Below are positions 27,439 through 37,461 of a stretch of DNA of 64,000 nucleotides, one piece after another. Source of the DNA: Gracilibacillus halotolerans (GTDB lineage Bacteria > Bacillota > Bacilli > Bacillales > Amphibacillaceae); contig NZ_JACHON010000009.1 of the NCBI RefSeq assembly GCF_014206945.1, positions 1 through 64,000 of the forward strand, read 5' to 3'. Positions within the stretch are counted from its first letter, which is position 1. Each line of letters opens with the position of its first letter. The notes under the pieces were generated by a model. It ran no database searches and was not told the origin of the DNA. It saw only the letters and a list, made by a program, of their open reading frames with translations. The translations under genes and the position numbers were made by a program.

Positions 27439-28566
27439 CTAAAACAGACGTTTCCATGTTTCTGGTCCAACGATTCCATCTACTTTAAGACGATTCTCTC
27501 TTTGAAATTGTTTTACTGCTGCTTCCGTATTTGCTCCAAATATACCATCAGGGTCCGTACCTACTTTTCTTTGAATCGCCTTTACAGTGTCTCCACGCGA
27601 TCCCCTTCTAATTAAGCTTCCAGGATATTTACGAACACTATTTAACGCCTTCTCTAATGCGTTCCATGTTTCTGTGCCAACTATACCGTCCACTCGAATC
27701 ATTTCTTGTTTTTGAAATTCCCTTACAGCTACCTCTGTCTCTCGTCCAAATCTCCCATCTACTCCATATCTATTTAAGTTCATTCCTACAGTGATTAATT
27801 GTTCTTGTAGTTCTCTCAATGCTGCCCCACTCATCCCATAGCGCAATGTCCGAGATTCTTTTGAGCGATCATTTACCGCATTCTGTAATCGTGACCTAGT
27901 AACAGGTCCCGCTATACCATCAACTGTTATATTCTGTTGTAACTGAAATCTCCTTATAGCAAGCTCTGTTTCCTGACCGTAGATCCCATCAGCTCCATGA
28001 TTTGATAATGCTATGCCAATAGATTGAAGTTGCTCTTGTAATTCCCTAACTTCTCTACCACGCATACCTCTTCTTAAAGTGGAGGTGTTATTATTATTGG
28101 ACTGATTACCCCCGCTAGATTGAAAGTTATTTAAATAACTAATTGGTTCCAACGTGGAGCCTTCTCGATTGCTACGGTAACCATATGGCGGCATTCTATC
28201 ATCATTCGTTCGCACCTCAAAATGCAAATGTGAACCTGTAGATTGTCCAGTATTTCCTTGATAGCCTATGATTTGATTTTGGCGTATTTGATTTCCAGTC
28301 CTAACTGCTACCCGATCTAAATGTGCGTATAGCTGTAAGTTATTATTCTTGTCCAGAAGAACTACAACATTTCCATACCCACCAAGTCCCGAGCCACTTC
28401 GTCCAACTCCAGCATAGACTACTTCGCCTGCAGTAAAGGCATGGATAGGCGCTTGATGACTTTTCACCAAATCGACACCTGCATGAAAACTATTGGACCC
28501 ACTAATAGGACTTCGTCGTCTTCCATAATGACTTGTAATTCGATACCCTCTAAAGGTTTGTGCCAT
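27439..28566 (-). CDS. M23 peptidase with three peptidoglycan-binding repeats
   Basis: A 375-aa protein. An N-terminal M23 (lysostaphin-type) zinc endopeptidase domain covers about residues 1-150, with HAGVD and HLHFEV supplying the zinc ligands (and YAHL the third His). Three PG_binding_1 repeats follow at about 160-230, 235-305 and 312-375, each ending in VDGIxGxxT. It should cut peptide cross-bridges in cell wall. There is no signal peptide or membrane helix at the N-terminus (MAQTFRGYRITSHYG), which is odd for a wall enzyme. It stands alone beside a dispersed repeat. No holin or phage genes are present. Confidence 0.9.
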   Translation of the reverse strand: MAQTFRGYRITSHYGRRRSPISGSNSFHAGVDLVKSHQAPIHAFTAGEVVYAGVGRSGSGLGGYGNVVVLLDKNNNLQLYAHLDRVAVRTGNQIRQNQIIGYQGNTGQSTGSHLHFEVRTNDDRMPPYGYRSNREGSTLEPISYLNNFQSSGGNQSNNNNTSTLRRGMRGREVRELQEQLQSIGIALSNHGADGIYGQETELAIRRFQLQQNITVDGIAGPVTRSRLQNAVNDRSKESRTLRYGMSGAALRELQEQLITVGMNLNRYGVDGRFGRETEVAVREFQKQEMIRVDGIVGTETWNALEKALNSVRKYPGSLIRRGSRGDTVKAIQRKVGTDPDGIFGANTEAAVKQFQRENRLKVDGIVGPETWKRLF

Positions 28567-28855
28567 TCATTTTAACCTCCTAATCGAGTTTCCTTATTAG
28601 CTTATGAGGCAACACAAAAATTGGAGACGTTTTTAACCTCTTTTTCTCATTTTTCTATTCAATTTCAAAATACCTTTACACCTGTTACTATCTTGCTGCA
28701 TATTAAAAATTGAATCGATTCACTTAAATAATCTTAGATTTAGTTTAAAAAGTGTTGCTCCTTATTCATATAAAAAGCAGATTCCTTTTCCTTTTCTCCT
28801 TAATATGTTTACAATAAGAAAAGTTATTTTTATAAATGAAAAATGAGGTGAGCTC

Positions 28856-29563
28856 ATGAAAGTAGAAATTTGGTCAGATTTTGTATGTCCATTTTGTTAT
28901 ATCGGAAAAACCAAATTGGAGCAGGCAATCGAGCGATTTCCGGAAAAATTATCCGTTGAGAAAGAATATAAAAGTTTTCAATTAGATCCACAAGCAAAAC
29001 CATACGATGGAACGAGTATTCATGAATCACTCGCAGCCAAATATAATATGAGTGTAGAAAAAGCAAAAGATATGAATGAACAGGTTGGAGAACAAGCGAA
29101 AATGGTGGGCCTAGACTTTGTATTTGATACGATGAAGCATGGAAATACACTCGATGCTCATCGTCTAACTAAATTTGCTAAAGCCGAAGGAAAAGAAGAA
29201 GATATGGTGAACCATTTACTATATAGTTATTTCACACTTTCCATTGACATTAGTAATCATGAGGCTCTCTTAGAAGTTGCAGGGAAAGTTGGACTAGACA
29301 CAGATAAAGCGAGAGCTGTTTTAGAAGATGATGAAACATATAAACAAGAAGTAAATAATGATATTTCTAAGGCTCAATCACTTGGAATAACCGGTGTACC
29401 ATTCTTCGTATTTAATGGAAAATATGCTATCTCTGGTGCACAACCTCTGGAAACTTTTATGCAAGCTCTAGAAAAAGTTGCGGAAGAGGAAAATCAAGGA
29501 TTTGAAGATCTATCAAGTAATAACAATGGTAGCTATTGTGATGGAAATTCTTGCTCCCGATAA
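28856..29563 (+). CDS. DsbA/FrnE-family thiol oxidoreductase
   Basis: A 235-aa cytoplasmic protein with a thioredoxin-like fold and helical insert. The redox motif CPFC is at about residues 12-15 (EIWSDFVCPFCYIGK) and the cis-Pro region is GITGVPFFVFNGKYAISGAQP (in parts). It belongs to the FrnE/YwbO-type DsbA group, which reduces or isomerises disulfides, often under oxidative stress. The Cys-containing tail YCDGNSCSR is unusual. AAATGAGGTG precedes the ATG. The gene ends in a strong hairpin terminator. Confidence 0.92.
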   Translation: MKVEIWSDFVCPFCYIGKTKLEQAIERFPEKLSVEKEYKSFQLDPQAKPYDGTSIHESLAAKYNMSVEKAKDMNEQVGEQAKMVGLDFVFDTMKHGNTLDAHRLTKFAKAEGKEEDMVNHLLYSYFTLSIDISNHEALLEVAGKVGLDTDKARAVLEDDETYKQEVNNDISKAQSLGITGVPFFVFNGKYAISGAQPLETFMQALEKVAEEENQGFEDLSSNNNGSYCDGNSCSR

Positions 29564-29616
29564 AACCGTCACTAAAAATTGAAATAGACGAGAAAGATAA
29601 TGACTTATAGAATAAC

Positions 29617-29661
29617 GTGGGAACGGAATGATTCATTAGAATCAGATAGTTCCCACATTTT
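29617..29661 (+). terminator. terminator after the DsbA-type gene
   Basis: GTGGGAAC (29617-29624) pairs with GTTCCCAC (29649-29656), and inside it TGATTC pairs with GAATCA, followed by ATTTTTATT. From here to 30176 the sequence is AT-rich with no supported gene. The chemotaxis receptor promoter must lie there, but no clear sigma-D box pair was found. Confidence 0.85.
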
Positions 29662-30176
29662 TATTACGTTGTCTAAAACCCCCTCGATAAATGAATATTC
29701 TTCTTATTATGTTGCAAGTTCTTCGTTATTTTCACCCGAAAATGACTTATTCAATTCACTTATAGTTCTAAAATCCCCCAAGAACTAGTCTAAAGTCCTT
29801 ATTAATACGTTTTCATATTATGCTAAAGTTCTTATCGAAAAATGACAAAATCCATGATATAATCTATTTGAACTACATTTTTTAAGTTATTATCCTTATT
29901 TTCGACAAAGAACGGAGTGATATACCATTCCTATTAAAGTAAACCCTTCCATTTGGACAAATAGACCTAATTTTTTTATTCCATTTTGTAAGTGCTTTAT
30001 TTTCTTTGTCTCGAAAAAATTTATAAAAATTGAAAGTATTGAATACTAAACTATCATTGTCTTGAATTCAGAAAGTCTATCTCTTTGTCACAGTTATACT
30101 CTCTCTTATATTCAGTTTTATTGAAACGCCAAATAATTGTTAAACATCCTAACACTATAAATGGAGGATATACATA

Positions 30177-32315
30177 ATGAAAAAAATAAAATTTAAAAAG
30201 CCTAGATGGTTAAAGGGATTCAAGGTAAAGAACCCTTTAAAAAATCGTCAATTATTTAAGAAGTTGTCTAGAAAAGATAAAAAAACGACTAAGACTATAT
30301 CAGGTGGCATAGAAGTTAAGAAAAAAGATTCAATTAGCACTCGAATTCTATTAGGCCTTCTATTATCGACACTTTTAGCGGTAGTTGTTGTAGGCGTATC
30401 TTCTTACCTTATTTCTAATAATATAATTAAAGAAAAAGTTACAGATGCATCCGAACAAACAATTATTCAGGCCGGTGATAAGCTAGACTACATGATGCAA
30501 GGACATCGAGATAGGATTAGCGAGCTTTTATTAAGCGATAATTTCACTACTACTTTGACGGAAGTTACTCGATTTGAAAACACAAATAGCTTTGAATATT
30601 ACACTGCGAAGAAGGTTATTGATGATGCACTTACCAACATTTCGATGGTAGATAAAAATGTAACTCTTTATTTGTTAGATTTAGATAAAGATACATTAAT
30701 CTCATCTTCGGCGACTGTTCCCGAAGTCAACATTTTAGAATCTGAATGGTATAAGGAAGCTAAGGAAGCAGATCAATCTACTTACTGGGTTGGTGGTTTA
30801 GAAAAAGGTGTTTCTCAATCTAATAAAGAACCTACCATTTTATTTACGCAGAGACTAAGTATTTCTAAAACAGATTTCTTATTACTAATTGAACTAAACA
30901 AAGCGGTATTCGCTGATGCATTGGAAAGTGTTCGTTTTGGTGAAGATGAAAGAGCTTACGTTGTGAATGAAAATAATCAAGTTGTTTTCTCTTTTGAAAA
31001 CAATGAGATTACAAATGCCTACCCTTATAAATTTTCGATGGACGAGGGAACAAACGTGACACAAGTGAATGATGAGCTTGTTTTCCATTATCCATCTACT
31101 GTTACGGATTGGTACTATGTTGGTTCTGTGTCTGAATCCGAACTAACGAAAGATACAAGAATCATTTTCTACATTACGATCGGAATTATTATTCTATCTT
31201 TAATTGTAGCGTTCTTTATCGCTAACTTTATTGTTCGCTCTATTGCTACACCATTAGCGAATATGTCTGGTCTTATGGCACAAGCACAAGACGGAGATTT
31301 ACGTGTTCGTTCTAATGATGTAAGTCGAAAAGATGAAATTGGTTATTTAGCGAAGAGCTTTAATCAAATGTTAGAGAACATCAATGATTTAATGCACCGT
31401 ACAACGGAATCTTCAAATAAGGTAATGAGTGCAGCAGCAGAATTATCTGAAATCGCGCAAGCACAGTCTCAATCAGCTAAAGAAGTATCCGCTGCATCCG
31501 AAGAGATTGCAAGTGGTGCGGCAGGATTAACAGATGAGGCAGAACGAGGTAATACATTAGCAAGCAGTATTCATGATGAAGTCGAAAATGTATATCGAAA
31601 TAATAGTGAAATGGAAAACTATGCAATTAATGTACTAGAAACAAGCCATCAAGGACTAGAAAAAATGAATGAACTCGTCCAAAAGACAAAAGACGGCGAA
31701 CAAATGACATCCTTACTTGCTGATAAAGTAGACACATTAAAAACAAGCACCGAACAAATAAATGAAGTAATGGTAATGTTGACAAACATCGCACAGCAAA
31801 CGAACCTCTTATCTTTAAACGCGGCAATAGAAGCTGCTCGTGCAGGTGAAGCTGGAAAAGGATTTGCAGTAGTTGCAGACGAAATCAGAAAGCTATCTAC
31901 TCAATCTAAGGATTCAATTGACAAAGTAGAAGAAATCACTTCAGGTATTGTAAATGAAGTAAATGAGACTCTTGTTGTCTTAGAAGAAGCAAACCCTAGA
32001 TTTAAAGAACAAGTGGATCAAGCAGTTGATACACAATCAATGTTGAATCAAGTTGGGGAGCAAATGGCAAGCTTTACGAGTAAGATTCAAGAAATTACGA
32101 CTTCCATGGAACAATTAAGAGAATCTCAAGAGGTCTTAACTTCTACTGTTCACCAAGTAAGTGCAACAGCCGAAGAATCATCAGCAATAAGTGAAGAAGT
32201 TTCCGCTACAACGGAAGAACAGCTTAAAGTAAGTGATTCGTTAGTGACTACTTCCAATGAACTAAAGACTCTCTCCGAAGAATTACAAGAAATGATCAAA
32301 CGTTTCAAAGTATAA
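30177..32315 (+). CDS. methyl-accepting chemotaxis protein
   Basis: A 712-aa receptor. After an unusually long Lys/Arg-rich N-terminal tail (about 50 residues) comes TM1 (about 57-80), an extracellular Cache-like domain (about 85-325), TM2 (about 329-353), HAMP (about 354-406) and a signalling domain with the hairpin tip [31 protein letters not shown] (in parts). It should bind an outside ligand and control CheA. It has GGAGG before the ATG and a perfect terminator after it. The ligand is unknown, and no che genes are near. Confidence 0.94.
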   Translation: MKKIKFKKPRWLKGFKVKNPLKNRQLFKKLSRKDKKTTKTISGGIEVKKKDSISTRILLGLLLSTLLAVVVVGVSSYLISNNIIKEKVTDASEQTIIQAGDKLDYMMQGHRDRISELLLSDNFTTTLTEVTRFENTNSFEYYTAKKVIDDALTNISMVDKNVTLYLLDLDKDTLISSSATVPEVNILESEWYKEAKEADQSTYWVGGLEKGVSQSNKEPTILFTQRLSISKTDFLLLIELNKAVFADALESVRFGEDERAYVVNENNQVVFSFENNEITNAYPYKFSMDEGTNVTQVNDELVFHYPSTVTDWYYVGSVSESELTKDTRIIFYITIGIIILSLIVAFFIANFIVRSIATPLANMSGLMAQAQDGDLRVRSNDVSRKDEIGYLAKSFNQMLENINDLMHRTTESSNKVMSAAAELSEIAQAQSQSAKEVSAASEEIASGAAGLTDEAERGNTLASSIHDEVENVYRNNSEMENYAINVLETSHQGLEKMNELVQKTKDGEQMTSLLADKVDTLKTSTEQINEVMVMLTNIAQQTNLLSLNAAIEAARAGEAGKGFAVVADEIRKLSTQSKDSIDKVEEITSGIVNEVNETLVVLEEANPRFKEQVDQAVDTQSMLNQVGEQMASFTSKIQEITTSMEQLRESQEVLTSTVHQVSATAEESSAISEEVSATTEEQLKVSDSLVTTSNELKTLSEELQEMIKRFKV

Positions 32316-32332
32316 TAGCACAGAATGAAAAG

Positions 32333-32369
32333 AGCGTGGTACTTCCAATATGGCAGGTACCACGCTTTA
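32333..32369 (+). terminator. chemotaxis receptor terminator
   Basis: AGCGTGGTAC (32333-32342) pairs perfectly with GTACCACGCT (32357-32366), followed by TTTA. Confidence 0.85.
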
Positions 32370-32450
32370 CTATTGATTAAAAAGAGTTATTTTAAAAGAT
32401 TAGTTGATGTGCTACAATTACCATAAATAACTAATTGGAGGTGAAAAGTA

Positions 32451-32840
32451 TTGTTAATACGGTTACTAATATCCGTCTATTACCTTCTTCTAGTTTATAA
32501 TTCTTTTGAGTATATAAATACGTATATCGAAAATAATCAAATATGGATTAGTTTCTTTTTTATTGGTTTTGCACTTTTCGCATTAGCTGCCATCCCAGGA
32601 TATTTTATTAAGAAAAAAACACTTGGATGGATTAGTCTTGCTTTTATTTCATTCTTAACCCTTTATCAAATTGGTGCTTTTTTTTGGGGTCTATTTAGAG
32701 AATTTGACTTGTTGTTTAGCTTATTCCTTTTTATGGTTCTCTTCTTTGTCCTTATCATTAATTTACCGATATTCTTTTATACACGTAAACATCTATTACA
32801 AACAAATAATTATTCTACGACTAACACAGCAACTGAATGA
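32451..32840 (+). CDS. small membrane protein, unknown
   Basis: A 129-aa protein with four hydrophobic segments (about 3-20, 28-50, 56-78, 84-110) and a short polar tail. No family is recognised. The start is TTG with GGAGGTG 7 nt upstream, which is strong support that it is translated. It converges with the beta-propeller gene, 8 bp between the stops. Role unknown. Confidence 0.7.
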   Translation: MLIRLLISVYYLLLVYNSFEYINTYIENNQIWISFFFIGFALFALAAIPGYFIKKKTLGWISLAFISFLTLYQIGAFFWGLFREFDLLFSLFLFMVLFFVLIINLPIFFYTRKHLLQTNNYSTTNTATE

Positions 32841-32848
32841 TACAACTA

Positions 32849-34120
32849 TTATTTCTTCACTGTTTTCTTATATTCCCCTCCTGGATACAGCGTGACAGAG
32901 TATAGTCTTTTTTCTTGATTTTTAATGCTGGCATACTTATCCAAATCCAGATAGTCATTATTATAAATAAACAGTTCGTTCTCATCATAAACGATTACTT
33001 GTGTTTGCCCTACTCCTGTTAAATCTGCATGAACAACATAACCATCTACCGGGAAAGTTACGACTTCATTAAGATGTCCATCGTATATGGTAGGGTAGAC
33101 GCCCCCGCCTCTTCGATATGCTAATATGTAATCTTTCTCACTATTATCCCAATGCCTTAATGTTTCAATAATAGTAAGCCAACCGCCTGTCTGTCGATCT
33201 TCTTTGCCAATTTCTCTACCATGTGCATCTAATAGAAAGATACCATCTTTACCATCATCATAATGTTTTCCTCGAACAATACGATCGAGTCCTGCAATTT
33301 GCAGTCCAGGAAGGTCTTCTCTAAATTTTCCTATACTTACATGTTGGGATTCCACTGAGCCATTATATCTCCAGATTTCTTTGCCTTTCCAGCTATATAA
33401 AACGGTCACACTACCGCCAATGACTAGCTGATACTCCTTGCTACCAGGGGTAATTTGACCAATCCAAATACAATCTGCATGGTCATCTAGCTCATTACAA
33501 GACCATAAGCGTTCACCGTGACTATTCAAAAAATCGTACCCTGCCATCACTTCATCTTTTCCATCACCATCAAAATCAAACACCCACGGGTAATGACCAA
33601 TATTACCTTTATGTGTCCAAAGTAGGTTGAATTCACTATCTAGCGCCCACATTTGTTCGTAGCGATTTTTTAAAATGATATCTTGTGGAAAGTCCTGACC
33701 CGTTAAATTGGCAATGATTATACAATCGTGCGCATCGTCTGCTGGTAAAGGAAACTTCTTTTTTACGTTACCTGTACTACCCTCTATAATTAAAAAGTGC
33801 TTTTCCATTACGCAAAGTACTTCATTTTCTCCATCTCCATCAATATCGTATATTTGTATCGGATAATCGCTCCCTGGTCCTCCTGGATGACGATCTAACG
33901 TACCTACTTGCCATAACTTGTTTCCATTCAGATCGAAGGCTGTCATCGCTTGCACTTGATGTGGGACATACCGATCATCGATACCACCATCTGGTTGAAC
34001 GAATAGTAAATCACTTCTTCCATTACCAGTTAGATCACCAGTATACAACTTTGTATTTTTACCTGCAGTTGCGATATCCAATTTACGTAGTAAGACTGGT
34101 TCTTTCTTCTCTATCTTCAT
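32849..34120 (-). CDS. cytoplasmic beta-propeller protein (FG-GAP/VCBS-like), polysaccharide locus
   Basis: A 423-aa protein without signal peptide built from repeated blades containing D-x-DGDGxxE-type loops: GDLTGNGRSDLLF, YDIDGDGENEVLCV, FDFDGDGKDEVMAG and ADLTGVGQTQVIV. Such Ca-binding blades occur in integrin-like and family-11 rhamnogalacturonan lyase propellers. The catalytic part of PL11 cannot be confirmed. The start overlaps the end of the YesL-like gene by 38 bp and AGGAGGTG precedes it, so it is the last gene of the rhamnogalacturonan locus. It may act on or bind imported oligosaccharides (inference). Confidence 0.72.
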   Translation of the reverse strand: MKIEKKEPVLLRKLDIATAGKNTKLYTGDLTGNGRSDLLFVQPDGGIDDRYVPHQVQAMTAFDLNGNKLWQVGTLDRHPGGPGSDYPIQIYDIDGDGENEVLCVMEKHFLIIEGSTGNVKKKFPLPADDAHDCIIIANLTGQDFPQDIILKNRYEQMWALDSEFNLLWTHKGNIGHYPWVFDFDGDGKDEVMAGYDFLNSHGERLWSCNELDDHADCIWIGQITPGSKEYQLVIGGSVTVLYSWKGKEIWRYNGSVESQHVSIGKFREDLPGLQIAGLDRIVRGKHYDDGKDGIFLLDAHGREIGKEDRQTGGWLTIIETLRHWDNSEKDYILAYRRGGGVYPTIYDGHLNEVVTFPVDGYVVHADLTGVGQTQVIVYDENELFIYNNDYLDLDKYASIKNQEKRLYSVTLYPGGEYKKTVKK

Positions 34121-34751
34121 GTTCGTTTAACACCTCCTGCTTATATTCCAGACGCAAAAATGTCCGATAAGAAATGTACATAATGACTAAACTTGTCAGG
34201 CTACCTCCCAAAAAGAAAATGAAAACTGGAAAGTAAAAATATAAATAATAAAGCGTCAAACAAGCGGCTATTAAATATGCAGTACGGATCGGCGAATATA
34301 TTGCGAGTAAAACTGCATTTTTAAAGTATCCAAAAATCTTATTCTCATAGTGAACAAACATCGGGAAAATATAAATAATCATAAGAACATATACCGCGGT
34401 GGCAATGATTAACATTACTCGAATAAAAGATTCCCCTGATATATCCGTAAGCGATAAAAAATTAAAATTCACATACAACATGTAGCCAAAGAGTAATAAG
34501 ATAATACCTAAAACATTAGCCTTCACAAATTCTTTTCGATAAACAGACCAAAACGTTTTAAATGCTGGCATATCTCCCTCCCCCATCGACCATTTACGAA
34601 AAACAGCAAACATGGCTACGGTGCTTGGTCCAATCCCAAACAGGATTCCTCCCAATAAAGTGAAACAAATCCATAAAAAATTCACGTATAGTAATAGAAG
34701 CACCGTTTCCCCAAAATGATAAAACTTACCAAGTAAGCCGCTATCTAACAT
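34083..34751 (-). CDS. DUF624 (YesL-like) membrane protein
   Basis: A 222-aa protein with five or six hydrophobic segments, related to B. subtilis YesL and YteU, which occur with Lpl/Ytc-type sugar transporters. The hydrophobic start LLLLYVNFLWICFTLLGGILFGIGP (in parts) and the MGEGDMPAFKTFWSVYRKEF loop are typical of the family. The ATG at 34751 is chosen over 34766 because GGAGGT lies just upstream of it. Function unknown. It may help the importer (inference from constant association). Confidence 0.85.
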   Translation of the reverse strand: MLDSGLLGKFYHFGETVLLLLYVNFLWICFTLLGGILFGIGPSTVAMFAVFRKWSMGEGDMPAFKTFWSVYRKEFVKANVLGIILLLFGYMLYVNFNFLSLTDISGESFIRVMLIIATAVYVLMIIYIFPMFVHYENKIFGYFKNAVLLAIYSPIRTAYLIAACLTLYYLYFYFPVFIFFLGGSLTSLVIMYISYRTFLRLEYKQEVLNEHEDREERTSLTT

Positions 34752-34773
34752 ATAAAATACCTCCATTTCATTT

Positions 34774-35484
34774 TTACTTAAAGGAAGGTGAAGTCTCTAA
34801 AATAGCCTTTTTCACTGTAAAATTAGCATAAGCAGCCTTCATGGGTGCCATCTGACGAAACCCTACTTTTCCATTCGTATAAATGGGACCATAGTTTTGC
34901 CCATTATCCTTCCACTCCAAGACAGGTAACCCATTAATCGAAAATTGGACGATATCGTTATACTTTACAACACGCATTCGATAATAAGATTCGGAATCAG
35001 ACGCAGCTGGCAAAGGGTCCGCACCTTGAGCAACTAGATGAAATCCGTAGCTCTTCCGTAAGTTACATGTTCGAAAGGCGCGTTCTTCCCTATGTTTTCT
35101 GCGGTAATACGATAAATGTAAGGTGTTCAAAGAACCTGAATGATACTGAGGATAATAACCCGTCCGTTTCGGTAGTACATCCGCCATAATATCCTCTCCA
35201 TTTCGCCCCTTTGCAGCCAAAAACAGCATACATAAACCATGTTCACTAAGTGGAGTAAATTCCCACTCGATGATTATCTGGTCAGGGAAGTCTTCAGGAC
35301 ACCATAATACCCAATGTGCATGATCACCATATTCTAGTGCATCTCGTTGATGACTGAATACTAGTTTTCCTTCTAATTCACGAATCCCTATTTCTCCTTC
35401 TTGAATCCAATCACTAATGTCCGTTTTTTGTGATAATGGGTTCTTATATATGAGCTCGCCATCACTAAATGAATGATAATTCAT
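34774..35484 (-). CDS. yesU: DUF1961 (YesU-like) protein
   Basis: A 236-aa soluble protein with the concanavalin-like beta-sandwich expected for B. subtilis YesU (DUF1961): WVLWCPEDFPDQIIIEWEFTP (in parts), GLCMLFLAAKGRNGEDI, YHSGSLNTLHLSYYRRKH and FSINGLPVLEWKDNG. No signal peptide. Its place in the transporter operon suggests a role in rhamnogalacturonan oligosaccharide use. The activity is not established. Confidence 0.82.
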   Translation of the reverse strand: MNYHSFSDGELIYKNPLSQKTDISDWIQEGEIGIRELEGKLVFSHQRDALEYGDHAHWVLWCPEDFPDQIIIEWEFTPLSEHGLCMLFLAAKGRNGEDIMADVLPKRTGYYPQYHSGSLNTLHLSYYRRKHREERAFRTCNLRKSYGFHLVAQGADPLPAASDSESYYRMRVVKYNDIVQFSINGLPVLEWKDNGQNYGPIYTNGKVGFRQMAPMKAAYANFTVKKAILETSPSFK

Positions 35485-35547
35485 TTAAATGCTCCTCCTT
35501 ATTAACGGTAAGTAAGGGTAAAGTTAACCTATGCCACTCATAGCTAA

Positions 35548-36426
35548 CTATCCTTTTACAGAACCAAGCATGACACCCTTCGCAAAGTGCTTTTGTAGAA
35601 ACGGATAAAATAATAAAATTGGCACTGTTGCTACTACAATAACTGCTAGTTTCACAGATTCCTCAGGTGGCTCATAGAGAGATGCTTCTGCAATATCCCC
35701 AATTCCAACATTCGCTACCATCACTAATTGCTGTAATAATAATTGGATCGGCCACTTTGTTGTATCTTTTAAATAGAGTAATGCTTGAAAGAAATCATTC
35801 CAATAGTAGACGGCATAAAACAATGTAAATGTAGCAATAACAGGCTTGGATAATGGTAGCATTACTCTCCAAAACGTTTGGAATTCTGTACAACCATCTA
35901 TTTTAGATGCATCCTCCAGCTCTTTCGGTAGCTCTTGAAAGAAAGTTTTCACGATAATAAGGTTAAATGGATTGATTGCAAGTGGTAAAATAAGAGCCCA
36001 AATAGAATCTAGTAAACCAAGACTTCGTACTAGAATAAAGGTAGGAATCATTCCACCACTAAATAACATCGAGAATAACACTAAATTCAAAATTACATTT
36101 CTACCTATCATAGTTCTTCTCGATAAAGGGTATGCCATCGTTAACGTTAATATCATACTTATTATCGTTCCAACGATCGTCACTAGAATCGAAACACCTA
36201 GACTTCGAATTACTGAATTGGTAGAGAATATATAACGGTAAGCATCTGTTGTTATCTCCTTAGGGAATATAAAAAAGGACCTTGTTGCAAGTTCAGTTTC
36301 AGATGCAAATGAGCCTGCTACGATATATAAAAATGGAACAACGGTTATTATCGCAACAAGTAACAGAAAAATATGATTAAAAAAATCAAAAATTCTACCA
36401 GCTGTTGTATTATGCATCTTGTGCAT
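35548..36426 (-). CDS. carbohydrate ABC transporter permease (LplC/YtcP type)
   Basis: A 292-aa permease with six helices and the EAA loop DASKIDGCTEFQTFWRVMLPLSKP (in parts, about 185-210). Partner of the preceding permease. The ATG at 36426 has GGAGGT 7 nt upstream, while a longer frame back to 36498 would overlap the first permease gene. B. subtilis LplC and YtcP are the closest functional relatives I can name, part of importers for complex pectin oligosaccharides that borrow the ATPase MsmX. No ATPase gene is present here, in keeping with that. Confidence 0.92.
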   Translation of the reverse strand: MHKMHNTTAGRIFDFFNHIFLLLVAIITVVPFLYIVAGSFASETELATRSFFIFPKEITTDAYRYIFSTNSVIRSLGVSILVTIVGTIISMILTLTMAYPLSRRTMIGRNVILNLVLFSMLFSGGMIPTFILVRSLGLLDSIWALILPLAINPFNLIIVKTFFQELPKELEDASKIDGCTEFQTFWRVMLPLSKPVIATFTLFYAVYYWNDFFQALLYLKDTTKWPIQLLLQQLVMVANVGIGDIAEASLYEPPEESVKLAVIVVATVPILLFYPFLQKHFAKGVMLGSVKG

Positions 36427-36445
36427 ATCACATACCTCCAATTCT

Positions 36446-37381
36446 TTAGAATAGTCCACCTTGACCAAGTTTCTTCGCCAACCTATCTGCACCAACAATT
36501 AATACAATTCCAACTACTGATTTAAATAAGCCGACTGCTGTACTATAGCTAAACGCTCCTTCTGTAATACCGACGAAATATACATACGTATCAAAAACAT
36601 CTGCAACACTACGGTTAAGAGAGTTTGACATTAAATATATTTGCTGGAACCCTGTATCCAAGAAATTACCTAAACGCAAAATTAATAAGATAACGATTGT
36701 GCTACGTAATGCAGGTAAAGTAACGTGCCACAATCTTCTAAAACGTCCAGCTCCATCTACAATTGCAGCTTCATATTGCTCTTGATCAACACTAGCTAAA
36801 GCCGCTAGAAAGATTACCGTCCCCCAACCTGTCTCCTTCCAAATAATTTGTCCAATAATCATTGGGCGGAACCAATCTGGACTCGATAGAAAGTTGATTT
36901 TCTCACCTAATAAACCTTCTAACAATTCGTTAACTACCCCACCACTAGTAGTAAGGAAAACATAGCTAATACTCGCAATAATTACCCAAGACATGAAATG
37001 CGGAACATATACGAAAGTCTGGATTGCTCGTTTATAAAAGCTAATTCGTATTTCATTTAAGAGTAATGCTAGAATAATAGGTGCAGGAAAAAAGAAAACT
37101 AAATCATATAGGGCTAAAATAAATGTGTTCCTTAATAACCGTAAAAAATCCGGATTAGAAAAGAAATATTGAAAATGTTCGAATCCAACCCAATTACTTC
37201 CTAGTAATCCCCTAAAAGGTGAATAGTCTTGAAAAGCTATCAGTACTCCCCACATTGGAAAATATTTAAAAACGATAAAGTAAATTAACCCGGGTAATAC
37301 CATGAGATAAAGCCATTTTTCTTTTCCCATTTTCGCCCATTTACTTTTCTTTCTCGGTTGTTTTACTACTACAGAATCCAA
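36446..37381 (-). CDS. carbohydrate ABC transporter permease (LplB/YteP type)
   Basis: A 311-aa permease with six helices and an EAA loop in DQEQYEAAIVDGAGRFRRLWHVTLP (in parts). The N-terminal basic tail (KQPRKKSKWAK) before TM1 and the motif YLMVLPGLIYFIVFKYFPMWG (in parts) are typical of LplB/YteP proteins. It ends 19 bp before the second permease starts. It and the binding protein form the importer together with a shared MsmX-type ATPase encoded elsewhere (inference). Confidence 0.92.
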   Translation of the reverse strand: MDSVVVKQPRKKSKWAKMGKEKWLYLMVLPGLIYFIVFKYFPMWGVLIAFQDYSPFRGLLGSNWVGFEHFQYFFSNPDFLRLLRNTFILALYDLVFFFPAPIILALLLNEIRISFYKRAIQTFVYVPHFMSWVIIASISYVFLTTSGGVVNELLEGLLGEKINFLSSPDWFRPMIIGQIIWKETGWGTVIFLAALASVDQEQYEAAIVDGAGRFRRLWHVTLPALRSTIVILLILRLGNFLDTGFQQIYLMSNSLNRSVADVFDTYVYFVGITEGAFSYSTAVGLFKSVVGIVLIVGADRLAKKLGQGGLF

Positions 37382-37461
37382 AACTTCCCCTCCTTGTAAG
37401 TAAACGTGATATAAAAAGCAGGGAGTCTAAGACATCACCTGCTTTTTAATCTCCATAATTT

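Noticed and set aside
27439-28566. Prophage lysis module
   Set aside because: The M23 protein lacks a signal peptide as many endolysins do, but no holin, tail, terminase or integrase genes are near.
29600-29788. 62-codon frame after the DsbA-type gene
   Set aside because: It runs through a strong terminator hairpin and has no ribosome binding site. Its Ser-rich sequence looks random.
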